A stretch of 46,895 nucleotides of DNA from Deltaproteobacteria bacterium HGW-Deltaproteobacteria-15 (GCA_002840535.1 PHBH01000053.1:1-46895), one strand, 5' to 3'; numbered from the stretch's first letter, positions 8,237 to 17,566 are shown. Translations and numbers: made by a program. Notes: generated from the letters alone by a model not told the origin.

Positions 8237-8938
8237 ATGAGTGAAAAGGTTCTACTTGTCGACGACGACGAGAAACTCCGAAAGCTCCTCAAGGAGTACC
8301 TGGAAGGATATGGTTTCCAGGTTTTTGCCCTCGAGGACGGCTCTTCGGCCCTGACTACCATTCGAGCCGATTCGCCGGACGTGGTAATCCTGGATGTCAT
8401 GCTGCCCGGCAAGAACGGCCTGGAGGTGCTGAAGGAGATTCGGGGGGAGTCTACGATCCCTGTTCTCATGCTCACGGCCAAAGGAGAGGATGCGGACAGG
8501 ATCGTCGGTCTGGAGCTCGGGGCGGACGACTATCTGCCTAAGCCCTTCAACCCGAGAGAATTGCTTGCCAGGATAAAGGCGATCCTCCGAAGAATGGACT
8601 TCGACGGCAGACGCGGCCTCACAGGCGAAGACATCCAATTGAAGGCGGGCGGGATCGTGCTGAACAAGGCCAGGCAAACGGTCCTGATCGGAGAAAAAGA
8701 GGTGGATCTTTCCACGACCGAGTTCAAGATTCTGAAAGTTCTTATGGAACGCCCCAACCGCGTACTTACGCGCGATCAGCTCATGGATCTCGCACAGGGA
8801 AAGGATTTTATGGCCTTTGATCGCAGCATCGACGTCCACATCAGCAAATTGCGGTTGAAACTGGAGGCTGATCCGAAAACCCCCAAGCACATAAAGACCA
8901 TTTGGGGCACGGGTTACATGTTTGTGGAAACGCAATGA
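8237..8938 (+). CDS. OmpR/PhoB-family DNA-binding response regulator
   Basis: A 233-residue regulator. Receiver domain at 1-120 with Asp9-Asp10, phosphoacceptor Asp53, Thr80 and Lys102. The C-terminal winged helix has the OmpR-type features LSTTEFKILKVLMERPNRVLTRDQL, then DRSIDVHISKLRLKLE, and the closing IKTIWGTGYMF. The ATG at 8237 is chosen because AGGG lies nine bases upstream; an ATG at 8228 has no site. It follows the receiver-cyclase gene by 46 bases and its stop overlaps the kinase start (ATGA). Likely phosphorylated by that kinase and likely to bind the repeats at 7197-7247. Confidence 0.95.
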   Translation: MSEKVLLVDDDEKLRKLLKEYLEGYGFQVFALEDGSSALTTIRADSPDVVILDVMLPGKNGLEVLKEIRGESTIPVLMLTAKGEDADRIVGLELGADDYLPKPFNPRELLARIKAILRRMDFDGRRGLTGEDIQLKAGGIVLNKARQTVLIGEKEVDLSTTEFKILKVLMERPNRVLTRDQLMDLAQGKDFMAFDRSIDVHISKLRLKLEADPKTPKHIKTIWGTGYMFVETQ

Positions 8939-10362
8939 AACCGGGCAAAGTCTATCTCAAGATTTTTCTCTCCTTCCTCGCTGTTCTCATCGTCACCGAG
9001 GTGCTCATCTTCGGGCTTTTCCTGATCTATGCCGGACGGCCGGCGAAAGAATGGGCCGAACGCCTCAATGCTGCAAAGGTCGTACTTGTAAAAGATACGA
9101 TCGAGGAGATCATCCGCGAGAAGATCCAAGCGGAACCGGAAGCGCCTATTTCGCGGAATGAATCCCTTAACCGCTTTATTCACCGTTTCGGGGATCTCTT
9201 TGATGCCAAGGTATGGTTGTCCTCCCCGGGGGGGGAGGTCCTGGCACAATCGTTTGACGGCGCCGTGCCGGAGCAGATCATCGAGAAGTTCACACAGGGG
9301 CGACCCATAGGTTTGGGCGGAGTCAGGTTTTATCCGCATAAATCCCACCGTCTCTCCGGTCTTTACGCGGCCCTTCCAGTCCAGGTAAATCCCGCCGAGA
9401 GTGGTCAGCTGCATATACTCTTTGAAAAACAGTGGCCGACCTCTTCCCACGACAAGAGCTTTGTGTGGGGCCTCGTCCTGATCGGCCTGGTGATTGCGAT
9501 CCTGGTTATGCCCGTCTCAAGGCTCATCACAAAACCTTTGAAGGAGCTCAGGCGCTCCGCCATCAGAATTGCAGAGGGAGATCTCTCCCACAGGGCGCCC
9601 ATCCGCTCAAATGATGAGATCGGCGAACTCGGCCGGGCCTTTAACAGCATGGCGGATAGGCTGGAGGGCATGATACGGGGTGGAAAGGCGCTGACGGCCA
9701 ATGTCTCGCACCAGCTCCGCAGCCCTCTCGCGCGGATTCGTGTGGCCGGAGAACTGTTGCAGGAGAAATTCATGAGAGGGGATTCCCGGTCCACAGAGAA
9801 TCATCTGAAGGATATCCATGAAGATGTTGAGGAGATGGATCGAATGATCGGGCAACTCCTTACCCTTTCCAAACTGGACATCCATGAGGCCGCCTTGAAG
9901 CCGGAGATCCTCGATCCTGCTGCCATGGTTCAGGATTTAATGGATCGATTCAAACCGATGATGGAGCAGAAGTCCATCCGGACGGAGACCGCAATAGACT
10001 TCAACGGTCCCTTCTGTGCGGACAGGGAGGCAATGGCCACGGTCCTGAACAATCTTTTTGAAAACGGCTGCAAATATACACCGGAAAAAGGAACAGTGGC
10101 TGTGCGGTTAGGCTTTGAGAAAACCTCTCTTCGATTTGCACTGACCAACTCCACCACCAGAACCCTTTCCAGGGAACAGCTGGAAAGGATTTTCGACCCC
10201 TTTTACAGGATTGAGGGAACCGCACCCAAAGGAACAGGTCTCGGTCTGGCCATAGCAAAGAAGGTGATCGAAAAGCAGGGCGGCACCATCAATGCATCTC
10301 AATCCCCGGAAGGGATCTGCGTTTCCTTTGTTCTCCCATCGATGCAAGCCCCGGCCGCGTAA
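8935..10362 (+). CDS. Membrane sensor histidine kinase (HAMP, HisKA, HATPase)
   Basis: A 475-residue kinase. A first membrane segment lies at about 8-33, a periplasmic sensor region of about 140 residues follows, and a second membrane segment lies at 176-195. HAMP follows (RLITKPLKELRRSAIRIAEGDL), then the phosphoacceptor His259 in ANVSHQLRSPLAR. The ATP-binding domain has an N-box (NNLFENGCKYTPE) and a G-box (GTGLGLAIAKK). The layout matches CpxA/EnvZ-type kinases. The start overlaps the regulator stop, so the pair is translationally coupled. With two receivers of nearly the same surface upstream, it may phosphorylate both, splitting one signal into transcription and cyclic-nucleotide output (inference). 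Confidence 0.95.
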   Translation: MKPGKVYLKIFLSFLAVLIVTEVLIFGLFLIYAGRPAKEWAERLNAAKVVLVKDTIEEIIREKIQAEPEAPISRNESLNRFIHRFGDLFDAKVWLSSPGGEVLAQSFDGAVPEQIIEKFTQGRPIGLGGVRFYPHKSHRLSGLYAALPVQVNPAESGQLHILFEKQWPTSSHDKSFVWGLVLIGLVIAILVMPVSRLITKPLKELRRSAIRIAEGDLSHRAPIRSNDEIGELGRAFNSMADRLEGMIRGGKALTANVSHQLRSPLARIRVAGELLQEKFMRGDSRSTENHLKDIHEDVEEMDRMIGQLLTLSKLDIHEAALKPEILDPAAMVQDLMDRFKPMMEQKSIRTETAIDFNGPFCADREAMATVLNNLFENGCKYTPEKGTVAVRLGFEKTSLRFALTNSTTRTLSREQLERIFDPFYRIEGTAPKGTGLGLAIAKKVIEKQGGTINASQSPEGICVSFVLPSMQAPAA

Positions 10363-10388
10363 GAGACGCGGAAATCCCTCATGGCAAA

Positions 10389-11369
10389 TCACCCCGGCCC
10401 CGGTGGAAACGATACTCCCTTTTCCGGCCCCTCCCTCCTGTAATCGCGCTCCAGCGTAGCTCTGTCCCAATTTCCGGGCTCCGCAGCAGCCTCATAGGTG
10501 GTTTGAAAAAACGAAAGAAGCTTCTCATCCGGTGACCGGGAGTCGCGAACCGCATCATAGGGCAGGATGAATTCGTGGAGACCGTCATGATAATAGGCTT
10601 CGGAAGGTTGAACTGCGTGATCCCTGAAACCAGGAGGCTCGGGATAGGCGTAAGCGTAAAAGGCTGGCATGCCCAGCCCGGCACCCGGCCAGAACCCGCA
10701 ACTGCTGACCTCATGCGAATAAGCTTCAACCATGACTGATCGGCCCACATTGGGGACACCCGGGTGTTCCGGCGCACGGCGGCCGGAAAAGCGGGTCACG
10801 GCATGGTCAAAGGCGCCCCAGAAGAAATGCACAGGGCTCGCCTTGCCGAGGAATCGAGACCGGAACTGCTTCATCACTCTGTCGACCTGTGCCAGGCCCT
10901 TCCAGAAGCGGTTTGCATACCCCGGGTCATAGGCGGCATGTCTCATGTCCTTATGAAAAGGTGTGCGATCTTCCACCTCCACAGGGGTGGTCCAGATCCT
11001 CACTTCGATCCCCAGGGATTTCAGCGCTTCCATGGACTCTCCATAGAAGTCGGCCACAGTACGCGATGAGAGTTTGACCGCACGATCGCCCCCGTGGTCC
11101 GTGAGGATACGCATGAGGTGTGACAGAAAATCGAAATCGATCTGGAAAATGTTGGATTGAAAGGGGATTGCCGAGGTGGTGAGACCCCGCGCGGTTACGT
11201 ACAGGGGAACCTGCCACCAGTGATTGACCATCGGAGCCAGTTTGAGCCGGATCTTGCCGGCAATCTGCATCCACCGATGCATGGTCGTGCAGGTGTCTTT
11301 CCATGCTTCCCACCGCAACTCCGGCCATGTGTCTTGTGAGACGATCTCCCGCGAAATCTCCTTTGACAT
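10389..11369 (-). CDS. DUF5996 family protein
   Basis: A 326-residue soluble protein that I recognise as DUF5996: the N-terminal stretch WPELRWEAWKDTCTTMHRW and MVNHWWQVPLYVTARGL, then VHFFWGAFDHAVTRFSGR, and the His- and Tyr-rich stretch EVSSCGFWPG. No signal peptide or membrane segment. Function unknown; the many conserved Trp, His and Asp residues suggest an enzyme. The start has a GGAGG within 15 bases. It converges on the kinase gene with a gap of 26 bases and diverges from the efflux operon, so it is probably not part of either unit. Confidence 0.8.
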   Translation of the reverse strand: MSKEISREIVSQDTWPELRWEAWKDTCTTMHRWMQIAGKIRLKLAPMVNHWWQVPLYVTARGLTTSAIPFQSNIFQIDFDFLSHLMRILTDHGGDRAVKLSSRTVADFYGESMEALKSLGIEVRIWTTPVEVEDRTPFHKDMRHAAYDPGYANRFWKGLAQVDRVMKQFRSRFLGKASPVHFFWGAFDHAVTRFSGRRAPEHPGVPNVGRSVMVEAYSHEVSSCGFWPGAGLGMPAFYAYAYPEPPGFRDHAVQPSEAYYHDGLHEFILPYDAVRDSRSPDEKLLSFFQTTYEAAAEPGNWDRATLERDYRREGPEKGVSFPPGPG

Positions 11370-11525
11370 CTGTTGATCCTCCTCCCTGGCGGTATAGCCC
11401 CTCCGACCTTTTTCCCCACCCTCTCAGTCTTCATACCTCACTCCTCAGCCTGGCTTAATAGGCCCTTTTCTGTATTTGATCCAGTTCGCCGGAGCATCGC
11501 CATCTCCGCCGGGTAGCAGTGTCGA

Positions 11526-11553
11526 TTGACAGGACGCAGTGCCTTCATATATT
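11526..11553 (+). promoter_or_regulatory. Sigma70-type promoter of the RND efflux operon
   Basis: Perfect TTGACA at 11526-11531, 16-base spacer, then TATATT at 11548-11553. A start near 11560 would give a leader of about 78 bases to the ATG at 11638. It lies in the spacer divergent from the DUF5996 gene; no clear operator symmetry is seen around it. Confidence 0.6.
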
Positions 11554-11637
11554 TATGGGACATTGGAATGATCTCTTGTACTTTTCCGGACTTGCGACTG
11601 CAAAACACTATCGGAACGCTAGGCTTTGGTGATTGTC

Positions 11638-13047
11638 ATGTCCTTCGCTTCTCTCTGTCCCGGGAATACTCTTCGTCCCCGTTTCCCCGCCCTCGCCTCT
11701 ATAGGTCTCTTTATTCTCTTGGTTCATGTCGTCTTCGTTCACCAGGGGGCTGCCGCGGAAAAGGGGCCGAGCAAATCCTCACTCACCCTTGAAGAGGCAA
11801 TCAGGACTGCTCTTGACAAAAACCCGAGGATTTCCGCGTCACTCTTCCAAGTGGACGCATCGGCAGCGAAAATCACACAAGCCCGTTCAGGTCTCTATCC
11901 TCGCATTGACTTCAGCGAAACCTTCATGCGCACCAACAACCCCGCGCTGGCCTTTTCGACCAGGCTCAACCAGGAACAGATCACGATGCAGGATTTCGAT
12001 CCGGCGAGGTTGAACGATCCTTCAACGATAGATAATTTCGCGAGCGTCCTGTCCCTGAGTATCCCCATTTATGATGCAGGACAGATACGGATCGGCGTGG
12101 ATCAGGCCAGACTGGGGCATGAATCCGCTTCCCTCTCCGCAGACCGGGTGCGCCAGGAAGTGATCACATCCGTGATAGCCGCCTATATAGGAGTGTTGCT
12201 GGCGCAGGATCAAATGGAGGTCATACGCCAGAGCATCGAGTCGGCAAAGGCAAATCGAAATATCATCCAAGCCCGGGTCAAGACCGGACTCGCGGTGAAG
12301 AGCGACCTTCTGCGCGCTGAAGTGAGAATTTCCGAGCTGGAACAGGAGCGGCTGAACGCACGTAGTCTTGTCGAGGTTTCAATGGCCTCGCTCAACGCGG
12401 CCATGGGCATTTCGTTGGATGAGGTTCTCCACCCGGCACCGTTTGAACAAAAGGGACTCAAGCCCCCTGACGAACTGGAAAAGTGGATTCAGGAAGCCTT
12501 ACGAAACCGGCCGGATCTCAGGGAGATGCGTTTACGCGAAATCACGGCGGAGCAGGAAGTGAAGAAAGCGAAAATGGCCCATCTTCCAGGCCTGTTTTTC
12601 ACCAGCAACTATGAAATAGACTCTGAGGAATACGATCGGACCGCGAACAATTACACTGTGGGTGTTGTGCTCCGCGCCAACCTGTTCAGCGGTCTGGGTC
12701 TCCAGGCCAAGGTTCGCGAGGCGGTTGCGACCCTCCATCAGGTAAAGGCCGCGCTGAAGCAGATGGAGCTTTTCATAGGCGTGGAGACGAGAAGGGCCTA
12801 TTTTCAGGCAATGAGCAGTTTTGAACGAATTCAGGTTGCAGAAGCTGCGGTCTCTCAGGCCGAAGAGGGTTTGCGGATTGTTCGGAATCGTTACGAGAGC
12901 GGGCTCTTCACTATCGTAAACCTGCTCGATGCGGAGTTGGCCCTGCAGCAGGCGAGAACGCTTCACCTGCGCTCTCTTTATGATCACAAGCTTGCACTCG
13001 CGCAACTCAACCTCGCCGCAGGAAAAACGGAGGAAGGGATCCGGTAA
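11638..13047 (+). CDS. TolC-family outer membrane efflux protein
   Basis: A 469-residue outer membrane factor, the exit duct of a tripartite efflux system. The N-terminus has an export signal (hydrophobic stretch followed by QGAAAEKG). Then come the two OEP repeats typical of TolC, with long coiled-coil segments, e.g. LTLEEAIRTALDKNPRI at the start of the mature part and IVRNRYESGLFTIVNLLDAELALQQAR near the end. An ATG at 11638 is used; an in-frame TTG four codons earlier is an alternative. First gene of the operon: its TAA stop overlaps the adaptor ATG (TAATG). Confidence 0.93.
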   Translation: MSFASLCPGNTLRPRFPALASIGLFILLVHVVFVHQGAAAEKGPSKSSLTLEEAIRTALDKNPRISASLFQVDASAAKITQARSGLYPRIDFSETFMRTNNPALAFSTRLNQEQITMQDFDPARLNDPSTIDNFASVLSLSIPIYDAGQIRIGVDQARLGHESASLSADRVRQEVITSVIAAYIGVLLAQDQMEVIRQSIESAKANRNIIQARVKTGLAVKSDLLRAEVRISELEQERLNARSLVEVSMASLNAAMGISLDEVLHPAPFEQKGLKPPDELEKWIQEALRNRPDLREMRLREITAEQEVKKAKMAHLPGLFFTSNYEIDSEEYDRTANNYTVGVVLRANLFSGLGLQAKVREAVATLHQVKAALKQMELFIGVETRRAYFQAMSSFERIQVAEAAVSQAEEGLRIVRNRYESGLFTIVNLLDAELALQQARTLHLRSLYDHKLALAQLNLAAGKTEEGIR

Positions 13048-14258
13048 TGCAGGATTCAAGATACACGATGCACCTTCTCACCTTCTCTTCTTTTTTCGCT
13101 ATGCGCTATGCGCTATGCGCCTTGCTGTTCTTCCTTCTCATCCCGTCCGGCTGCGGGGAAAAGATCGAGCCGGGAAGTGCAGCTGATTCATCACCTGTGG
13201 TTCACAATGTTGCCGTCGAGACCGCACAACTGACGAAGGAGCCCGTCATATACGAGGCCGTTGGAACAATTCAGGCCGGGTCCACCATTCAGCTCTCCAG
13301 CAAGCTGATGGGCACGGTTGAAAAGATAGAGGTCCGTGAAGGGGATGAAGTGAAGGCGGGACAGATTCTCGTGATCATCGATCCTCGTCAGGTGGAAGCA
13401 GGTCTGCTTCAGGCAGAGGCTGGTCTCGGTGAGGCGAAAAAGGGGCTCGCTGCGGCCCTTTCCTTTAAAGATGCGGCTGTTTCCGAGGAACGGCTGGCCC
13501 GCACCACCTATGAGCGCTATCTCAATCTTAAGAAGGAGGACTCGGTAAGCCCGCAGGAGTTCGATGAAGTAGAGGCCCGCTATATGCAGGCAAAGTCCGG
13601 CGCAGCCCGAGCCCAGGCCATGGTGGAAACAGCGGCGGCACAGGTCAGGCGGGTGGAAGCAGCCCTTTCATCGGCCAAGGTCACGCGTAAGGATGCCGTG
13701 GTCTCAGCGCCTTATAACGGGATCATCACGGGAAAACAGGTAGAAGTCGGAGATCTCGCCTCCCCCGGAACACCCCTTCTGACCATGGATACCCTCGAGG
13801 AGTACCGCGTGGACATGGTGCTTCCGGAAACACACCTTGAAAGTGTGCAGATCGGTCAGAAGGTCAAGGTTTCCGTTCCGTCCCTGGGCAGCGAAACCAT
13901 TGAGGGGACCGTCCGGACCATTGTTCCAACCGCAGATCAGCGCACCCGTTCGTTTCTGATCAAAGTCGCCCTGCCGCAACAACTTCCCCTGAAGAGCGGC
14001 ATGTTCGCCCGGGTCAGGATCCCTCTGGGTGAGGTCTCCAAGATCCTGATTCCCGCGGAGGCCGTCATTTACCAGGGGCAGCTCACCGCTCTCTATGTGG
14101 TCGATCCGGAGGGGTCTGCCCGCTTTCACCTGGTCAGGCTGGGTCGGAAATACCAGGACCGGGTCGAGGTCCTTTCCGGTCTCCGGACAGGCGACCGTTA
14201 TGTTGCCCGACCGGACCCCCGGCTCGCCGACGGGGCGCGCGTGGAGGCCGGACCATGA
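13047..14258 (+). CDS. RND efflux periplasmic adaptor (membrane fusion) lipoprotein
   Basis: A 403-residue membrane fusion protein linking pump and outer-membrane duct. Signal peptide ending in LIPSGC, a lipoprotein-type site. It is followed by a split biotinyl-lipoyl domain (GTVEKIEVREGDEVKAGQIL and the second half VSAPYNGIITGKQVEVGDLA), an alpha-hairpin between them, and a beta-barrel region. The first codons overlap a CGCTATG triple repeat at 13097-13121, which encodes part of the signal peptide (AMRYALCA), so the true start could be the later ATG at 13101. The ATG at 13047 has GGAGGAAGGG upstream. Its stop overlaps the pump ATG. Confidence 0.93.
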   Translation: MQDSRYTMHLLTFSSFFAMRYALCALLFFLLIPSGCGEKIEPGSAADSSPVVHNVAVETAQLTKEPVIYEAVGTIQAGSTIQLSSKLMGTVEKIEVREGDEVKAGQILVIIDPRQVEAGLLQAEAGLGEAKKGLAAALSFKDAAVSEERLARTTYERYLNLKKEDSVSPQEFDEVEARYMQAKSGAARAQAMVETAAAQVRRVEAALSSAKVTRKDAVVSAPYNGIITGKQVEVGDLASPGTPLLTMDTLEEYRVDMVLPETHLESVQIGQKVKVSVPSLGSETIEGTVRTIVPTADQRTRSFLIKVALPQQLPLKSGMFARVRIPLGEVSKILIPAEAVIYQGQLTALYVVDPEGSARFHLVRLGRKYQDRVEVLSGLRTGDRYVARPDPRLADGARVEAGP

Positions 14259-17200
14259 GCCGGTCGGTTGGAACAGCCGGCAAGATCGCCCGGTTCTTTA
14301 TAGAATCCAAGCTGACCCCTCTCATCATCGTGGCATCCATCCTGCTTGGAGCAGGCGCCGTTTACGTTCTTCCCAGGGAAGAGGAACCCCAGATCATCGT
14401 ACCCATGATCGATGTTTTCGTGTCCATGCCCGGGGCGTCTGCAAAAGAGGTGGAGGAGCGGGTTACAAGCCCAATGGAGAAGCTCCTCTGGGAGATACCC
14501 GGGGTGGAGTATATCTACAGCACCTCCAGCAGCGGCATGTCCATGGCAATTGTGCGGTTTTACGTCGGTGAGGACGAGGAGGAGTCCATTGTACGGCTTC
14601 AGTCAAAACTTCTGGCCAATTTCGACAGGATTCCCGAGGGCGTGAGCCCGCCCCTGGTGAAGCCGCGCTACATCGACGATGTGCCCATCCTTGCGCTGAC
14701 TTTCTGGGGGGAAGAGACTGACCATTACATGCTGCGGCGTGTGGCTGCGGAAGTGGAAAATGCGGTCAAACGCGAGGACGATGTCTCTCTTACCACACTC
14801 ATCGGCGGGTACCGGCGGCAGGTGGAGATCCGCCCGGACCCTGTCCGCCTGGCCGCATTTCACCTGGATCATGCCGCCGTCTCCCGGATGCTCGGCGCTG
14901 CCAACCAGGAATCCAAGAGCGGCAGCTACCCCTCTCAGGACGGCGAAATCGTTTTACACACATCAGGGTTTCTGCGAACTGCGGAAGACGTGGCCCGCGT
15001 CGTCGTCGGCGTCCATGGAGGCCGTCCCGTGTACCTGGCCGACGTGGCCGCAATCGATGATGGACCCGAGGAACCGAACCAGTACGTATTTCTCGGAATG
15101 GGGCCGGCGGCCGGCGAAAAACCTCCCGAAGGGATGGGCTCGGCCAGGCCGATCTACCCTGCAGTCACCCTTTCGGTCGCCAAGAGAAAGGGAACGAATG
15201 CGATTACCATCGCAGAAGAGGTCCTCCGGAAGGTCGAAAACATGCGGGGAAGGATCATTCCCGGCAACATCCATGTCACGGTCACCCGCCACTACGGGGA
15301 AACGGCCAAGGAGAAGTCGGATGAACTTCTGCTTCACATGTTCATTGCCGTCTTCTCCGTCACCGTGCTTATCTGGATCACACTCGGCAGAAGGGAGGCG
15401 GGCGTGGTGGCGCTTGCCATACCGGTCACCCTTGCCCTTACCCTCGCCGTATTCTCCCTCTACGGATACACCCTGAACCGCATCACCCTCTTTGCCCTGA
15501 TCTTCTCTATCGGTATTCTTGTTGACGATGCCATCGTGGTCGTGGAGAACGTGGTCCGCCATTATCGCCTTCCTGAAAACAGGGACAAGCCGTTTCGGGA
15601 AGTGGCGATCGAGGCAGTGGACGAGGTCGGCAATCCCACCATCCTCGCAACACTGACGGTAATCGCCGCCATCCTTCCCATGGCCTTTGTGGGAGGGCTG
15701 ATGGGGCCCTATATGAGGCCCATCCCGGTGGGCGCCACCTTCGCCATGCTGTTTTCTCTGCTGGTGGCATTCATCGTCACTCCCTGGGCTTCCATGCATC
15801 TTCTCAGGCGGAGGGCCGGCGCCGCCGGCCATGATCATAGCGAAAAGGACGACTGGAGCATCAGGCTTTACCGGCGTCTCATGGACCCCCTGATCTCCAG
15901 ACCGCCCTTGCGGTGGGCTTTTCTGGCAGCGGTGGTGCTCATGCTCCTTGCCTCTTTCGTGCTCGTCATGGTCGGATGGGTCAAGGTGAAGATGCTTCCC
16001 TTTGACAACAAGAGCGAATTCCAGGTCATCATCGACATGCCTGAGACCGCCACACTCGAGAGCACGGCCAACGTGGCCCTGGAAATGGGGAATTACCTGA
16101 GGACGGTCAATGAGGTAACGAATTTTCAGATCTATGCCGGCACCGCCTCCCCCATGAACTTCAACGGTCTGGTGCGGCACTACTTCCTGCGCCAGGGTCC
16201 GAATGTGGCCGACATCCAGGTAAACCTGGTGGAGAAGGGGAGCCGCAAGGTCCAGAGCCATGAGATTGCAAAGCGGGTCCGACCGCCTCTCAAGAAGATA
16301 GCTGACCGCCATGGCGCTCGCGTGAAAATTGCGGAAGTCCCCCCCGGACCGCCCGTTCTTTCCACCCTGGTAGCCGAGATTTACGGACCGGACTATGACC
16401 GGCAGCGGGAAATCGCGCTCAAGGTGGAAAGGATCTTCGAGGAGACCGAGGGCGTGGTAGACGTGGACCGATACATGGAAAAGGCACAGGACTGGTTCGA
16501 GATCGCGGTGGATAAGGAAAAGGCGGCCCTGCACGGAATAAGCGCGGCCCAGATCGACAACACCGTTCGGATGGCCCTCAAAGGGGAGAAGGTCGGGCTC
16601 CTCCACGACCCAAGGGAAAAGGAAGACGTCCCTATCGTCATCCGGCTGCCCCTGGAGGACAGGTCCGGGATCCGGCAGATGACTTCCATGAAGATGCTGT
16701 CCGCGGACGGAAGACTGGTGGCCCTTTCAGATCTGGTCTCTGCCGGAAAGATCCCTATGGACAGAAGCATCTATCACAAGAACCTGATGCCCGTAGTCTA
16801 TGTCGTCGGGGACGTGGCCGGCGTCAAGGAGAGCCCGGTCTATGCCATTCTCGAGATGCAGAAAAAGATCGACCAGATCTCTCTTCCGGAGGGATACCGG
16901 ATCGAGCAGCACACCTCGCGCATCCCGCGGACCGATCAGCGCTACGCCATGAAGTGGGACGGGGAATGGCACATCACCTATGAGGTGTTTCGAGATCTGG
17001 GAATCGCATTCGCCGTCGTGCTGGTGCTGATCTTTATCCTCGTGGTGGGGTGGTTTCAATCCCTCAGCACGCCACTCGTGATCATGGCCGCCATCCCTTT
17101 TTCGCTTATAGGAATCCTGCCCGCCCATGGACTCCTGGGCGCGTTCTTCACGGCCACATCCATGATCGGCTTCATTGCAGGGGCCGGAATCGTGGTGCGA

Positions 17201-17497
17201 AACTCCATAATCCTTGTCGATTTCATCGAGCTGCGGATCGCCCAGGGGATGCCTCTTCACGAGGCAGTGGTGGACGCAGGCGCGGTCCGGTTCCGTCCCA
17301 TGATGCTGACCGCCGCGGCCGTTGTGGTGGCTGCCATGGTCATCCTCTTCGACCCGATCTTCCAGGGGCTTGCCATCTCCCTCATGGCGGGGGAAGTGGC
17401 ATCGCTTTTCCTTTCCAGGGCCGCTGTCCCGATTCTCTATTACATGGACAAACGTTATGAGCTCGCGCACGGCCACGCAATAGGAAGTAAGCAGTGA
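14255..17497 (+). CDS. RND-family efflux pump permease (AcrB/MexB-type superfamily)
   Basis: A 1080-residue inner-membrane proton-driven pump. It has the RND plan of 12 membrane segments and two large periplasmic loops. The proton-relay pair Asp424-Asp425 lies in ILVDDAIVVVENV of the fourth helix. The N-terminal region (LPREEEPQIIVPMIDVFVSMPGASAKEVEE) and the porter motif SSSGMSMAIVRFYVGED are typical of the family. It has no obvious metal-efflux Met or His signature, so an organic or mixed substrate is more likely than copper or silver; this is inference. Translationally coupled to the adaptor. The last three codons and the stop (SKQ-TGA) lie inside a GCAGTAA repeat, so the native C-terminus may have been altered by repeat insertion. 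Confidence 0.95.
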   Translation: MSRSVGTAGKIARFFIESKLTPLIIVASILLGAGAVYVLPREEEPQIIVPMIDVFVSMPGASAKEVEERVTSPMEKLLWEIPGVEYIYSTSSSGMSMAIVRFYVGEDEEESIVRLQSKLLANFDRIPEGVSPPLVKPRYIDDVPILALTFWGEETDHYMLRRVAAEVENAVKREDDVSLTTLIGGYRRQVEIRPDPVRLAAFHLDHAAVSRMLGAANQESKSGSYPSQDGEIVLHTSGFLRTAEDVARVVVGVHGGRPVYLADVAAIDDGPEEPNQYVFLGMGPAAGEKPPEGMGSARPIYPAVTLSVAKRKGTNAITIAEEVLRKVENMRGRIIPGNIHVTVTRHYGETAKEKSDELLLHMFIAVFSVTVLIWITLGRREAGVVALAIPVTLALTLAVFSLYGYTLNRITLFALIFSIGILVDDAIVVVENVVRHYRLPENRDKPFREVAIEAVDEVGNPTILATLTVIAAILPMAFVGGLMGPYMRPIPVGATFAMLFSLLVAFIVTPWASMHLLRRRAGAAGHDHSEKDDWSIRLYRRLMDPLISRPPLRWAFLAAVVLMLLASFVLVMVGWVKVKMLPFDNKSEFQVIIDMPETATLESTANVALEMGNYLRTVNEVTNFQIYAGTASPMNFNGLVRHYFLRQGPNVADIQVNLVEKGSRKVQSHEIAKRVRPPLKKIADRHGARVKIAEVPPGPPVLSTLVAEIYGPDYDRQREIALKVERIFEETEGVVDVDRYMEKAQDWFEIAVDKEKAALHGISAAQIDNTVRMALKGEKVGLLHDPREKEDVPIVIRLPLEDRSGIRQMTSMKMLSADGRLVALSDLVSAGKIPMDRSIYHKNLMPVVYVVGDVAGVKESPVYAILEMQKKIDQISLPEGYRIEQHTSRIPRTDQRYAMKWDGEWHITYEVFRDLGIAFAVVLVLIFILVVGWFQSLSTPLVIMAAIPFSLIGILPAHGLLGAFFTATSMIGFIAGAGIVVRNSIILVDFIELRIAQGMPLHEAVVDAGAVRFRPMMLTAAAVVVAAMVILFDPIFQGLAISLMAGEVASLFLSRAAVPILYYMDKRYELAHGHAIGSKQ

Positions 17498-17532
17498 GCA
17501 GTAAGCAGTAAGCAGCCAGGAAGCAGCCAGGT
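17484..17532 (+). repeat. GTAAGCAG/GTGAGCAG repeat, left arm
   Basis: Degenerate units of GTAAGCA and GTGAGCA run from inside the last codons of the RND pump gene and are followed by two AGCAGCCAGG units. The reverse complement occurs at 17775-17820, so the two arms could pair across the spacer. Confidence 0.7.
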
Positions 17533-17566
17533 TTCCCGCTTGATGGAACGACGGACCCTTGATATG

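Noticed and set aside
14963..16606. Open frame of about 547 codons antisense to the RND pump gene
   Set aside because: It lies wholly inside a clearly coding gene, has His/Asp/Gly-rich shadow composition, no ribosome binding site and no domain.
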